This document shows positions 1 through 8,090 of a stretch of DNA of 64,000 bases, piece by piece. Under the pieces are notes generated by a model. That model searched no databases, was not told the DNA's origin, and saw only the letters and a list, made by a program, of their open reading frames with translations. Both the position numbers and the translations under genes were made by a program. Location of the stretch: the NCBI RefSeq assembly GCF_021290965.1, contig NZ_JAJOYT010000001.1, forward strand, positions 682,001 to 746,000, read 5' to 3'. How positions within the stretch are numbered: the first letter of the stretch is position 1; each line of letters begins with the position of its first letter. This stretch comes from Rheinheimera faecalis (GTDB lineage Bacteria > Pseudomonadota > Gammaproteobacteria > Enterobacterales > Alteromonadaceae).

Positions 1-373
1 ATTGATACTGTTCATGTCCAACCTCGTTAAGTCTGAGAAAGTGTTCATCCGAAAACGTGGTTATTATGCTGCAAATTTAACCAGATAACTAACGAGATAA
101 TTTATAGTCTGGATATTAGTTTTTCTAATGCAAAATAACATTCTCTGTCATGATTTATTCAGCTTGTTTTCATATTCACTATTCAATGCAACAATAGACC
201 ATCAATAAAAATGCTGCCAAATCAGCTAATTATGCACAACCCCCCAGTTAAACCCAATAAAAAAGGCATAACTTATTTATAGTTATGCCTTTTCAGGTTA
301 TTTTTTTAAATTAGCTGTTCTAATAAAAAATAAAGGTACAAGCTAACCGCGCCACTGAACCTCTGCTGCTAAA
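1..373. other. AT-rich intergenic region at the window edge
   Basis: No complete gene is visible here. The right part holds the terminator of yebG. At the left edge, minus-strand bases 15-13 form an ATG preceded by GAGG at a 6-nt distance, so a minus-strand gene may begin there and leave the window (first residues MNSIN). On the plus strand a short open frame ends at base 88 and could be the tail of an upstream gene. Neither can be decided from the few bases available. Confidence 0.4.
261..293 (-). terminator. Rho-independent terminator downstream of yebG
   Basis: A perfect 13-bp stem, AAAAGGCATAACT / AGTTATGCCTTTT, encloses a 7-nt loop. On the minus strand it is followed by a run of T, which suits termination of yebG transcripts. 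Confidence 0.75.
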
Positions 374-724
374 TTAAGCAGCCAGGTCGTCTGTGGCTTC
401 CGTCACTTCTGTCAGCACAACGGCCGCTTTAGCCGGATCAGCAGCGCCTTTGTCCTTTGCCTGTTCTTTATCGGCTACCGGGGCTTTGTTGCTTTTGGTT
501 TTCTGATTCAGCGTCTGGATCACCAGCTCTTTTTGCTGAGCTAAATACAACGCCAAATCTTCACGTTGTTGCTCATCCGGGATCAGTTCACTTTGACCCA
601 GCATTAAAAACAGTTCATCAGCAATATCCAGCATCCGGTCATAGGCGTCTGCTTCAGGCTTTGAACTAAAAGTCATTTTTTCTACTCCAGCGCGCTCAAC
701 AATGTATTTAATAATAACGGCCAT
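374..724 (-). CDS. yebG: YebG family SOS-regulon protein
   Basis: A 116-residue protein of the YebG family, small DNA-damage-inducible proteins of unknown biochemical role. The family N-terminus is clear: a beta-strand start (MAVIIKYIVERAG), then EKMTFSSKPEADAYDRMLD, a DEQQRE segment and LALYLAQQKE at about residues 57-67. The last 40 residues are a low-complexity Lys/Ala/Asp/Glu tail, as in other members. The ATG has a strong AGGAGG ribosome site. Two LexA-like boxes lie 19-60 bp upstream, matching the known LexA control of yebG in Escherichia coli. The gene is single, ends in a strong terminator, and diverges from the dNTPase gene. Confidence 0.9.
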   Translation of the reverse strand: MAVIIKYIVERAGVEKMTFSSKPEADAYDRMLDIADELFLMLGQSELIPDEQQREDLALYLAQQKELVIQTLNQKTKSNKAPVADKEQAKDKGAADPAKAAVVLTEVTEATDDLAA

Positions 725-742
725 AAATCCTCCTGCTTTTGA

Positions 743-762
743 TACTGAACATTTATACAGTA
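743..762. promoter_or_regulatory. LexA (SOS) box 1 upstream of yebG
   Basis: The 20-mer TACTGAACATTTATACAGTA fits the LexA consensus (CTGT-N8-ACAG within TACTG...CAGTA) with one mismatch in the CTGT half. It lies 19 bp upstream of the yebG start, where it would overlap the promoter. Confidence 0.8.
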
Positions 763-764
763 AC

Positions 765-784
765 TACTGTTTATTTGTCCAGTG
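765..784. promoter_or_regulatory. Possible second LexA box
   Basis: TACTGTTTATTTGTCCAGTG keeps CTGT-N8-(C)CAG with one mismatch in the right half. It starts 22 bp after the first box, about two helical turns, so two LexA dimers could bind the same face of the helix. It is also 111 bp from the start of the divergent dNTPase gene. Confidence 0.55.
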
Positions 785-844
785 GTATTTATAAAAAATA
801 CGCATCGCCTCTTTTCTGCTTTTGCCGTAGCATAAAGTGATGAT

Positions 845-864
845 TTAACCTGACTTCAGGTTAA
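845..864. promoter_or_regulatory. Perfect inverted repeat in the dNTPase leader
   Basis: TTAACCTGA-CT-TCAGGTTAA is a perfect 9-bp inverted repeat with a 2-nt centre, 32 bp before the dNTPase start codon. It looks like a dimeric operator. The arms resemble MerR-family half-sites (ACCTnA/TnAGGT), but no well-placed -35/-10 pair flanks it. The binding protein is unknown. Confidence 0.45.
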
Positions 865-895
865 GAATTTCAGGCTAGTGTCAGAAGGATTTTGT

Positions 896-2167
896 ATGCA
901 GCATTTGTGGGCCGAACGCCGTCTTGCCGAACATAGTCAGAGACCAAACGATCACCGTACACCGTGGCAAAGAGACAGAGCCAGAATTCTGCACTCCGCT
1001 GCTTTTCGCCGCCTGCAGGCTAAAACTCAGATTATGGGTATTGGCCAGAATGACTTCTACCGCACCCGTCTGACCCACTCTTTAGAAGCTGCCCAAATAG
1101 GCACTGCATTAGTAGCGCAATTAAGTTACCAGCAAGAAGACCCGGCACTGCGGGCATTATTAGCGCAGGACAGCCTGATGGAGGCTTTGTGTCTGGCCCA
1201 CGACTTGGGCCATCCACCTTTTGGTCATGGTGGTGAAAAAGCCCTGAACGCCTGTATGCAGCATTTCGGTGGTTTTGAAGGCAACGGCCAGACCTTGCGT
1301 ATTGTTGGCAAACTGGAACCCTACACAGCCAGTGGTGGCATGAATTTAAGCCGCCGTACTTTATTAGGTTTACTCAAGTATCCGATAGTACAGCCTGCGC
1401 TCGATCAATTTGAGCAAGGGCTCACCGTCAAACCCTGCAAAGCTATTTATGCTGCCGACAGTGATTTACTCGACTGGATCTTAAGCCCTTTATCTGCAGC
1501 AGATCGCAGCGCTTTTCAGCGCACAGAAACTTTACTCAAAGCGCCCTTTTTAAAGTCACTGCATAAATCTCTGGATGCTTCGATTATGGAGCTGGCCGAT
1601 GATATAGCTTACGGCGTACATGACTTAGAGGATGCGATTGTGACTGGTACTGTGACCATTGAACACTGGCGCCGTTTAGCAGAGCCTGAAATGGCGAAGT
1701 TACCCGTTGATATTGCCAGTGCGTTAAAACATATCAGCCAAAAATTATTTATACCCGAACATCATATTCGTAAAGATGCCATTGGTGCGCTGGTGAATTT
1801 GCTGATCACCAGTATTGAGTTGTATCAGTCACTGCCGGACACTCAAGACCCATTGATCCGTTACAATGCACGCTTGCCAGATCCGCAACAGCAGCTGTTG
1901 CAACTGTTAAAAAGCTTTGTGTATGAAGCCGTCATTTTATCGCCCGACGTGCAACGGGGCGAATACAAAGGTCAACAAATTGTTCGCTCATTGTTTGAAG
2001 CCTTTAGTTCGGAGGCGGAACGTTTGTTGCCGGCCAACACCAAAAACCGCTGGCTTATGGCGGACAACGAACAGAGCAAGATGCGGGTTATTTGTGATTA
2101 TGTGTCAGGTATGACAGATGAGTATGCGCTGCGTATGCATCAGCAATTGTTTGCCGCATCTTTGTAA
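896..2167 (+). CDS. dgt: Deoxyguanosinetriphosphate triphosphohydrolase-like protein (HD superfamily)
   Basis: A cytoplasmic metal-dependent hydrolase expected to cleave dNTPs to the nucleoside and triphosphate. The protein has 423 residues from the ATG at 896, which I chose because AGAAGGA lies just upstream; the frame also has a GTG at 878. Visible motifs are HSAAFRRLQAKTQ (about residue 33), RTRLTHSLEAAQIG (metal-binding His at about 61), CLAHDLGHPPFGHGGEKALN (the HD pair at 102-103) and LADDIAYGVHDLEDAI further on. The length fits the type 2 dGTPase-like subfamily rather than the 505-residue Dgt of E. coli, so the substrate range is uncertain. It diverges from SOS-controlled yebG and has its own inverted-repeat leader. 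Confidence 0.88.
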   Translation: MQHLWAERRLAEHSQRPNDHRTPWQRDRARILHSAAFRRLQAKTQIMGIGQNDFYRTRLTHSLEAAQIGTALVAQLSYQQEDPALRALLAQDSLMEALCLAHDLGHPPFGHGGEKALNACMQHFGGFEGNGQTLRIVGKLEPYTASGGMNLSRRTLLGLLKYPIVQPALDQFEQGLTVKPCKAIYAADSDLLDWILSPLSAADRSAFQRTETLLKAPFLKSLHKSLDASIMELADDIAYGVHDLEDAIVTGTVTIEHWRRLAEPEMAKLPVDIASALKHISQKLFIPEHHIRKDAIGALVNLLITSIELYQSLPDTQDPLIRYNARLPDPQQQLLQLLKSFVYEAVILSPDVQRGEYKGQQIVRSLFEAFSSEAERLLPANTKNRWLMADNEQSKMRVICDYVSGMTDEYALRMHQQLFAASL

Positions 2168-2206
2168 GTTTTATTTTATATAGCTCTAAGTGAGGGAAAA
2201 AACCGG

Positions 2207-3244
2207 GTGACAAAGTCGACATTAAGAGTACTGGCGGGAGCCACAGCCTTTGAGCATTTGCAGCAACATGGCTTACGTCAGCAGGATATCAATTTAGTCT
2301 TAGGTGCCAGTGGTGGCCCTAAATGGTTTTGCTTATTTGGTTTAGATCAGTATTTGTTTGGTGAGTTTTTTAAAGACAGAAGCACGCCTTTATCTTTAGT
2401 TGGCAGCTCTGCTGGTGCCTGGCGTTTTGCCTGTGTCACGCAGCAAAACCCTGCTGCCGCCACTGAACGTTTTGCCAAAGCTTACAGCAGCTTGTGTTTT
2501 CCACCCAAAGCTAGCATTGATCAAATTACCTCTACCTCAGCTGCTGTGTTGGATCAGGTGTTTCCTGACGATGACTGCATTTTACAGGTGCTGAATAACC
2601 CTGTACTGCAGCTGAATTTTATTGCAGCCCGCGAAGTGAAAGTAAGAAAGTCTGAACGCAAAGCAGCACAAATACGTCGTTTGCTGTTAGCTGCCGGTGC
2701 TAATTTGTTTAAACCCACTTTACTACAACGATTTTATAAAAGAGTGGTGATGCAAAATCACAGCAATCCGGGCTTGTTACAACAGGTGCCTCACGAAGCT
2801 TATCCACTGACGCCAGACAATTTTAAAGCCAGTTTATTGGCTTCAGGCTCTATTCCTATGGTGATGCATCCGGTGAAAGATCCGGCGGGTTTGCCCAAAG
2901 GTTTGTATATGGACGGCGGCTTGCTGGATTACCATCTGTCCTTGCCTTATCAGCAGGAAGGTTTGATTTTATATCCACACTTTTATCCGTACCTGATCCC
3001 CGGCTGGTTTGATAAATCCTTGCCATGGCGCCGCGCTAAAGCAGCGCAAATGGACAAGATGATCCTGCTATGCCCATCCGAATCTTGGGTGAAATCCCTG
3101 CCTTACGGCAAAATTCCAGACCGCAAGGATTTCGACAAACTAACAGACTCTCAGCGTCTGGAGTATTGGGCAATAGTGTTGGAACGCTCAAAAGAGCTGG
3201 CTGATGATTTAAAATCCGGCAATTACCTGCTGGAAAAAATTTAG
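2207..3244 (+). CDS. Patatin-like phospholipase family protein
   Basis: A 345-residue serine acyl hydrolase of the patatin family. The oxyanion-hole glycines are in GASGGPKW (residues 33-40), the nucleophile is in GSSAGAW (Ser at about 68), and the catalytic Asp is in MDGGLLDYH (Asp at about 236), giving the Ser-Asp dyad. No signal peptide is visible, so action on cytoplasmic or membrane lipid is likely. The start is GTG with GAGGG about 10 nt upstream. The LysR gene follows after only 15 bp, suggesting one transcript. The substrate cannot be told from sequence. Confidence 0.85.
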   Translation: MTKSTLRVLAGATAFEHLQQHGLRQQDINLVLGASGGPKWFCLFGLDQYLFGEFFKDRSTPLSLVGSSAGAWRFACVTQQNPAAATERFAKAYSSLCFPPKASIDQITSTSAAVLDQVFPDDDCILQVLNNPVLQLNFIAAREVKVRKSERKAAQIRRLLLAAGANLFKPTLLQRFYKRVVMQNHSNPGLLQQVPHEAYPLTPDNFKASLLASGSIPMVMHPVKDPAGLPKGLYMDGGLLDYHLSLPYQQEGLILYPHFYPYLIPGWFDKSLPWRRAKAAQMDKMILLCPSESWVKSLPYGKIPDRKDFDKLTDSQRLEYWAIVLERSKELADDLKSGNYLLEKI

Positions 3245-3259
3245 TTCGGGCAGGCATCC

Positions 3260-4153
3260 ATGGATAAACTCAGAGCTTTGACTGTATACCGAAGAGTGAT
3301 TGAGCTGGGCAGCTTCAAAGCGGCTGCTGATGATTTGAATTTATCAAAAGCAGCGATCAGTAAAAATATTTATGAGCTGGAAGACTATCTGCAAAGTCCG
3401 TTGATCAACAGAACCACACGTAAACTGCATGTCACAGAACAAGGTAGATCTTATTACCAGCAGATCTGCCACGTACTGGATAGTCTGGCTCAGGCTGATT
3501 TATCTGTGCTTGAGGCATCAGACTCGCTCAGGGGCTCATTAAAAATCAGTGTGCCTATGTCACTGGGGCTCCTGGACATAAACCCTCTGGTTTGTGATTT
3601 TATGAAACAACATCCTGATCTTGCCATAGAGCTGGTGATGAATGATCACTATATCGACCTGATGGAGCAAGGTGTGGATATTGCGATCCGGGGAGGTGCT
3701 GCACTTGCAGATTCAAGCTTTCGCTCACGCAAACTAACTGATTTAAAACGAGTTCTCTGCGCATCTCCGGACTATTTGGAAAAATCTCCGCCTTTAGTCA
3801 CACCAGAAGACCTGAGCAGGCATCACTGCTTAGTTTATAGCTTGTCTTCTTCCTCCAGACGATGGAGTTTTAAGAAGCAGCAAGAACGCCTGGATATTGA
3901 ATTACCTGCGGGCCGCTATGTAGTCAACAACAGCTTAGCACTAGTGCAAACAGCAAAACTTGGACATGGTATTGCCTTGCTGCCAGAATATTTTGTCAAA
4001 CAAGCCTTGGCACAAGGCGAGTTACAACAGGTACTGAGTGACTGGCAAGCAGAAGAGCATTCGCTCTACATCATTTATCCCTACCATAAAGAACAATCAC
4101 AAAAGATCAGAGCTTTTATCGATTTTATAGTGCAGCACTTTACCAGAACATAA
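3260..4153 (+). CDS. LysR family transcriptional regulator
   Basis: A 297-residue LysR-type regulator. The N-terminal winged helix-turn-helix (residues about 1-60) has the family pattern GSFKAAADDLNLSKAAISKNIYELEDYL followed by LINRTTRKLHVTEQG. The effector-binding domain spans about 90-290 (LRGSLKISVPMSLG, VDIAIRGG, NNSLALVQTAKLGHGIALLPEYFV). This layout is typical of the CrgA/AaeR-like branch. It follows the patatin gene closely in the same direction, so no classical divergent target is present. The downstream exported-protein gene is another possible target. Confidence 0.9.
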   Translation: MDKLRALTVYRRVIELGSFKAAADDLNLSKAAISKNIYELEDYLQSPLINRTTRKLHVTEQGRSYYQQICHVLDSLAQADLSVLEASDSLRGSLKISVPMSLGLLDINPLVCDFMKQHPDLAIELVMNDHYIDLMEQGVDIAIRGGAALADSSFRSRKLTDLKRVLCASPDYLEKSPPLVTPEDLSRHHCLVYSLSSSSRRWSFKKQQERLDIELPAGRYVVNNSLALVQTAKLGHGIALLPEYFVKQALAQGELQQVLSDWQAEEHSLYIIYPYHKEQSQKIRAFIDFIVQHFTRT

Positions 4154-4289
4154 TGTCGAATCTCTGCACGTTAGTTCACTGAAAGTGAACAATTCATCCA
4201 CTGAACTGCTATTTATCTCGCCTTTGGTAAAAATTAAACTGACTCAGAACACCACAGCTTCCTATTATTCTGGATCAGGAGATTACTTA

Positions 4290-5105
4290 ATGAAGATTTG
4301 GCGCAACATGCTGGCAGTGGCTTTACTATCCACTTTGCCATTGGCACAAAGCACAGCACAAACCCCATCAGGCGACGGGCAATTAACCCTGTCATACAGT
4401 GATGGCAGAGCATCAACACAGGGCATTGAACAGGTCAATCTGGTGCTAAAGTCTGTGGGGGTCAGAGTCAGTACTGTGACTATACCGGAGCAGGCAAAAC
4501 CTGTGATAGCGCAAGCAAAACAGCGAGCACTGACCAAGGAAGAAAGTGAACAGCTGGTTGGATATTTTGCATTGCACAGAGGTAATCTGCTGGAGCAGAT
4601 CAAACTGGCAGGTCGTGAACCTGCGGCTCCTCGAGGTGGTTTTTTATCAACGTCAGAAAAAGGTGTAGCTCCCTACCCCAAGGTATATGACATGAAAGCC
4701 ATGACACCGGATTTGATGTACTACCTGCAAGAAAAGTTTGGTAAATTACACGTCAACAGTGCAGAAAGTGGTGTTGGAATTGATGAAGTGATGACCATAG
4801 TTTCAGGTGGCGCCTGGACCTGGTTTTTTGTTTTACCCGATAACACCACTGCCAAGCTGACTTTAGGTTATGTGCCTACTGATGGTAAAGCATGGCGTAT
4901 CAGCTATCCGGGTCTGGTACCACATGGTGGTTTCTTCGATGCTCCTTATGGTTTGGTTGTCGCTTATGCTCACGGACCAGAACATTTTGTGATGCGTTAT
5001 GAGGAACCCGCTGTACAAGGAGCTGAAACACTGGGTAACAATCCGTGGATTAACTTTAATGGCGAAAAACCGGAATTATTAACTCAAGTGAAAAAACAGC
5101 AGTAA
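4290..5105 (+). CDS. Exported protein of unknown function
   Basis: I do not recognise this family. From the ATG at 4290 (AGGAGA 8 nt upstream) the protein has 271 residues and begins with a signal peptide, MKIWRNMLAVALLSTLPLAQSTAQ, with likely cleavage after about residue 24. The mature part is soluble and rich in Gly, Pro and aromatic residues (GGAWTWFFVLPDN, GYVPTDGKAWRISYPGLVPHGGFFDAPYGLVVAYAHGPEHFVMRYEEP). The reading frame continues upstream to 4185, but that extension has no ribosome site. A 10-bp hairpin and a DUF1349 gene follow in the same direction. Confidence 0.75.
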   Translation: MKIWRNMLAVALLSTLPLAQSTAQTPSGDGQLTLSYSDGRASTQGIEQVNLVLKSVGVRVSTVTIPEQAKPVIAQAKQRALTKEESEQLVGYFALHRGNLLEQIKLAGREPAAPRGGFLSTSEKGVAPYPKVYDMKAMTPDLMYYLQEKFGKLHVNSAESGVGIDEVMTIVSGGAWTWFFVLPDNTTAKLTLGYVPTDGKAWRISYPGLVPHGGFFDAPYGLVVAYAHGPEHFVMRYEEPAVQGAETLGNNPWINFNGEKPELLTQVKKQQ

Positions 5106-5112
5106 AGCCTTA

Positions 5113-5137
5113 AGACCCGGACTGGTGGTCCGGGTCT
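5113..5137 (+). terminator. Intercistronic hairpin
   Basis: AGACCCGGAC-TGGTG-GTCCGGGTCT is a perfect 10-bp stem with a 5-nt loop, 8 bp after a stop codon. The T-run is missing, so it may stabilise the upstream mRNA end or attenuate rather than terminate fully. Confidence 0.5.
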
Positions 5138-5156
5138 GCTGTTAAAAGGAAATAAA

Positions 5157-5720
5157 ATGGCAATAACCTATCAATGGCTCAATCCTCCTCAGAATTGCTC
5201 AGACGGGCCACCATTGCAATTTACTACCGACGCCAACACAGACTTCTGGCAACATACCCATTATCACTTCTATCGGGATAATGGCCATTTTTACTACTGG
5301 AAAAGTAAAGCAGCCAGACTATCCCTGCTTGTTGAAGTGCAGGTGAACGCCAATAGCAAGTTCGATCAAGCAGGTATTATGCTGAGAAAAGACGCGCATA
5401 ATTGGTTAAAAATTTCAGCTGAATGGTTGTCACCTGAAGAAGCTGCACTGGGCTCGGTGAATACGCTGGCTGGAAAATCAGACTGGGCCAGCCAAAGCAT
5501 CAAGCCTGCAAAAAGCTGGATATTAAAAATAGAAATTTCGCAGCAGGACGCTATTGTCTCGGCTCTATCAGGACAAAGCTGGCAGCAACTGCGAGTACTG
5601 GATATTAGCCATATTAGGGATAAGGATCTGATTTGTCTCGGTATTTATGGCTGCAGCCCGGACGGACCAGGCTGCGAAATTATTGTTCAGCGTATCGAAT
5701 TTAACGAATCGGCTTTATAA
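5157..5720 (+). CDS. DUF1349 (YesU-like) domain protein
   Basis: A 187-residue single-domain protein matching the DUF1349 beta-sandwich family. Family signatures are TDANTDFWQHTHYHFYRDNGHFYYW, the central FDQAGIMLRKDAHNWLKISAEWL and a C-terminal CLGIYGCSPDGPGCEIIVQRIEF. There is no signal peptide. The fold resembles concanavalin-type lectins and glucanases, but no catalytic residues are established for the family, so no reaction is assigned. The ATG follows AAAAGGAAATAAA. The 3' end overlaps the convergent acetyltransferase gene by 6 bp. Confidence 0.8.
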   Translation: MAITYQWLNPPQNCSDGPPLQFTTDANTDFWQHTHYHFYRDNGHFYYWKSKAARLSLLVEVQVNANSKFDQAGIMLRKDAHNWLKISAEWLSPEEAALGSVNTLAGKSDWASQSIKPAKSWILKIEISQQDAIVSALSGQSWQQLRVLDISHIRDKDLICLGIYGCSPDGPGCEIIVQRIEFNESAL

Positions 5721-6212
5721 AGAGCAGGTCATATAACAGGCTATTTCTGGTAAATAAGTATCCAGAATAGCTTGCTGCTCTGCACTAATATTTGTCACTT
5801 TGACAAAACCTTGTTTAGCCCAATAGCCTTCAGCGCCCTGCACTGCCACCAAAGCCAAAGCTTCTAAGCCAAGTTTCTTCGCTTCCATGCTGGCGTGGGC
5901 CAATAGCGCAGGCGCTAACGACTGTCCGCGAAAATCACTGGAAATAGCCATATCGTGCAGATACAAGCAGTTGGTATTTTGATACAGAGGAAAAGCTGCA
6001 GCTAAAGGCGTAATGCTGCCAAGCACCGATGGATAAGCCAGCAGATAACCAGCCATTTGCTGTTCAATAAAATAGCCCCAGCAGGTGTGAGAAAACGCAG
6101 AAATTCGATGAGCCATCACAGTGGCTGATTCAACCAGATCTTCGCTGTAGCAGTTTTGTTGCACCAGCATTAGCTGTGGGACATCAATGACAGATAAAGT
6201 AGAGACAGACAT
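5715..6212 (-). CDS. GNAT family N-acetyltransferase
   Basis: An acyl-CoA-dependent acetyltransferase of about 165 residues. The acetyl-CoA binding region is visible in LYLHDMAISSDFRGQSLAPALLAHASMEAKKLG (beta4 strand and R-G-x-x-x pyrophosphate loop), followed by EALALVAVQGAEGYWAKQGFVKV, the typical end of the fold. A GTG three codons earlier is a possible alternative start. The acceptor substrate is unknown. It converges with, and overlaps by 6 bp, the DUF1349 gene. Confidence 0.8.
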   Translation of the reverse strand: MSVSTLSVIDVPQLMLVQQNCYSEDLVESATVMAHRISAFSHTCWGYFIEQQMAGYLLAYPSVLGSITPLAAAFPLYQNTNCLYLHDMAISSDFRGQSLAPALLAHASMEAKKLGLEALALVAVQGAEGYWAKQGFVKVTNISAEQQAILDTYLPEIACYMTCSL

Positions 6213-6256
6213 AACAAACACCGGTAAAAATAAGCGGCAGAGCCTGGATTGAAAAC

Positions 6257-6292
6257 AAAAACCACCTGCTCTGGCAAAGACAAGTGGTTTTT
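6257..6292 (-). terminator. Terminator downstream of the 6328-6732 gene
   Basis: A 9-bp stem, AAAAACCAC / GTGGTTTTT, with an extended loop. On the minus strand it is followed by TTTTTGTTTTC. Confidence 0.6.
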
Positions 6293-6327
6293 TAAAACAC
6301 TGAATATAAAGTTATTTGTTCAGATTT

Positions 6328-6732
6328 TTAGTTCAGGCTTTTTAACAGCGTTTGATCTAAACCGTCAGCAGACAATAACTTCACAATAGCTTTGCAGTGA
6401 TCCAAAGTAAAATCACCTTCGCTGATTTGCAGGTTTAATGCTTCACGACGTTTTTGCACAACACCAGACAAAGTTTTATTGTCAGCGTCTGCGCCTTTTA
6501 ACTTCTGCTCTAGCTTAGTCAGCCATGGATACAGCTGCTTTTCAGCGTCATAAGCCTGCTGGCGAATTTCCGGATGGTAATCTTCGCACGCATTTAAATT
6601 TAACAAATAAAAATTCAGATAACCGGCAACGGTCAGATACTGGTAGTCCACTGTTTCAGCTTTCACTGCAGAAGACAATGTCGCAGAACTTAAACATAAA
6701 GCGGCGAACAGGCTGTAACCTAACTTCTTCAT
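6328..6732 (-). CDS. Small secreted protein of unknown function
   Basis: A 134-residue protein with a clear signal peptide (MKKLGYSLFAALCLSSATLSSAVKA, cleavage near residue 25). The mature part is predicted helical, with two cysteines (in NACEDYH and LDHCKAIV) that could form a disulfide in the periplasm. I do not recognise a family. It is a single gene with its own terminator, between a GNAT gene and the prp operon. Confidence 0.7.
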   Translation of the reverse strand: MKKLGYSLFAALCLSSATLSSAVKAETVDYQYLTVAGYLNFYLLNLNACEDYHPEIRQQAYDAEKQLYPWLTKLEQKLKGADADNKTLSGVVQKRREALNLQISEGDFTLDHCKAIVKLLSADGLDQTLLKSLN

Positions 6733-6780
6733 CTAAGACTCCCCAAAAAAATCGTAAATTCGATACCCAATCTACAGAGA

Positions 6781-6810
6781 ATAACCTGCCTTTTCAACAC
6801 AGCAGGTTAT
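6781..6810 (-). terminator. Possible end hairpin of the prp operon
   Basis: ATAACCTGC / GCAGGTTAT is a perfect 9-bp stem with a 12-nt loop, 71 bp beyond the prpF stop. No clear T-run follows on the minus strand, so the terminator call is weak. Confidence 0.4.
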
Positions 6811-6880
6811 TTATACTGGAATAATAAGTCGATAATTCAGCACTGCAGTTGCAACTTATCATTTTTACCATTTTATAGAC

Positions 6881-8074
6881 TTAGAATGTGCCAGCCGGTA
6901 CCCGCACCCAACCTTCCATTAATACCCGCGCACTTCGACTCATTATGGCTTTGGTAACAGTCCACTCACCAGCAACTAAAGCAGCTTCGGCTCCTACTCT
7001 TAAAGTGCCGGACGGATGACCAAAACGTACTGCTTTGCGTTTTACGCCACCAGCAGCCAGGTTGACTAAAGTACCTGGAATAGCAGCTGCAGTACCAATG
7101 GCCACCGCAGCTGTGCCCATCATGGCGTGATGTAATTTACCCATAGATAAAGCCCGCACCACCAAATCCATATCTGCTGTAGTCACAGCTTTACCACTGG
7201 ACGAGATATAGTCTGTGGCTGGCGCGACAAAAGCAATCTTTGGCGTATGCTGACGGGTTTTAGCTTCGTCTATATGCGACATCAAGCCCATTTTGACTGC
7301 ACCATAAGCACGGATAGTCTCAAACATCGCCAGTGCTTTAGCATCGCTGTTAATAGCGTCCTGCAGCTCTGTGCCTGTATAACCAATATCTTTGGCATTA
7401 ACAAAAATAGTTGGAATACCGGCATTAATCAGTGTGGCTTTAAAAGTACCTACTCCCGGCACGTCCAAATCATCCACTAAGTTGCCCGTTGGGAACATCG
7501 AGCCACCGCCTTCGCCGTCTTCATCAGCGGCCGGGTCGATAAATTCCAGTTGCACTTCAGCGGCAGGGAAAGTCACACCATCCAGTTCAAAATCACCACT
7601 TTCCTGTACTTCGCCATTGATCATCGGCACATGAGCAATAATGGTTTTGCCAATATTGGCCTGCCAAATCCGCACTGTGGCTTTGCCATTTTGTGGAATA
7701 CGGCTGGTATCGACTAAACCTGCGCTGATGGCAAAAGAGCCAACAGCTGCAGATAAATTGCCGCAATTACCGCTCCAGTCGACAAAAGCTTTATCGATGG
7801 AGACCTGACCAAACAGGTAGTCGACATCGTGATCGCTTTTGCTGCTTTTGGCTAAAATCACAGTTTTACTGGTACTGGACGTAGCGCCGCCCATGCCATC
7901 AATTTGTTTGCCGTATGGATCAGGACTGCCAATCACACGCAGCAACAACGCATCACGCGCAGCGCCTGGGATTTGCGCTGCTTCTGGTAAATCCTGCAAA
8001 CGGAAAAATACACCTTTGCTGGTACCACCACGGATATAAGTGGCGGGAATTTTAATCTGAGGTAAATAGCTCAT
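6881..8074 (-). CDS. prpF: 2-methylaconitate cis-trans isomerase PrpF
   Basis: PrpF isomerises the methylaconitate made by AcnD into the cis form used by aconitase, and is needed wherever AcnD replaces PrpD. The 397-residue length is normal for the family. The N-terminus IPATYIRGGTSKGVFFRLQDLP, the GGATSSTSKTVIL segment and SGNCGNLSAAVGSFAI match the PrpF / methylitaconate isomerase fold (two diaminopimelate-epimerase-like halves). It lies 16 bp after acnD and is the last gene of the prp operon. Confidence 0.95.
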   Translation of the reverse strand: MSYLPQIKIPATYIRGGTSKGVFFRLQDLPEAAQIPGAARDALLLRVIGSPDPYGKQIDGMGGATSSTSKTVILAKSSKSDHDVDYLFGQVSIDKAFVDWSGNCGNLSAAVGSFAISAGLVDTSRIPQNGKATVRIWQANIGKTIIAHVPMINGEVQESGDFELDGVTFPAAEVQLEFIDPAADEDGEGGGSMFPTGNLVDDLDVPGVGTFKATLINAGIPTIFVNAKDIGYTGTELQDAINSDAKALAMFETIRAYGAVKMGLMSHIDEAKTRQHTPKIAFVAPATDYISSSGKAVTTADMDLVVRALSMGKLHHAMMGTAAVAIGTAAAIPGTLVNLAAGGVKRKAVRFGHPSGTLRVGAEAALVAGEWTVTKAIMSRSARVLMEGWVRVPAGTF

Positions 8075-8090
8075 AGTTTAATCCCTACCC

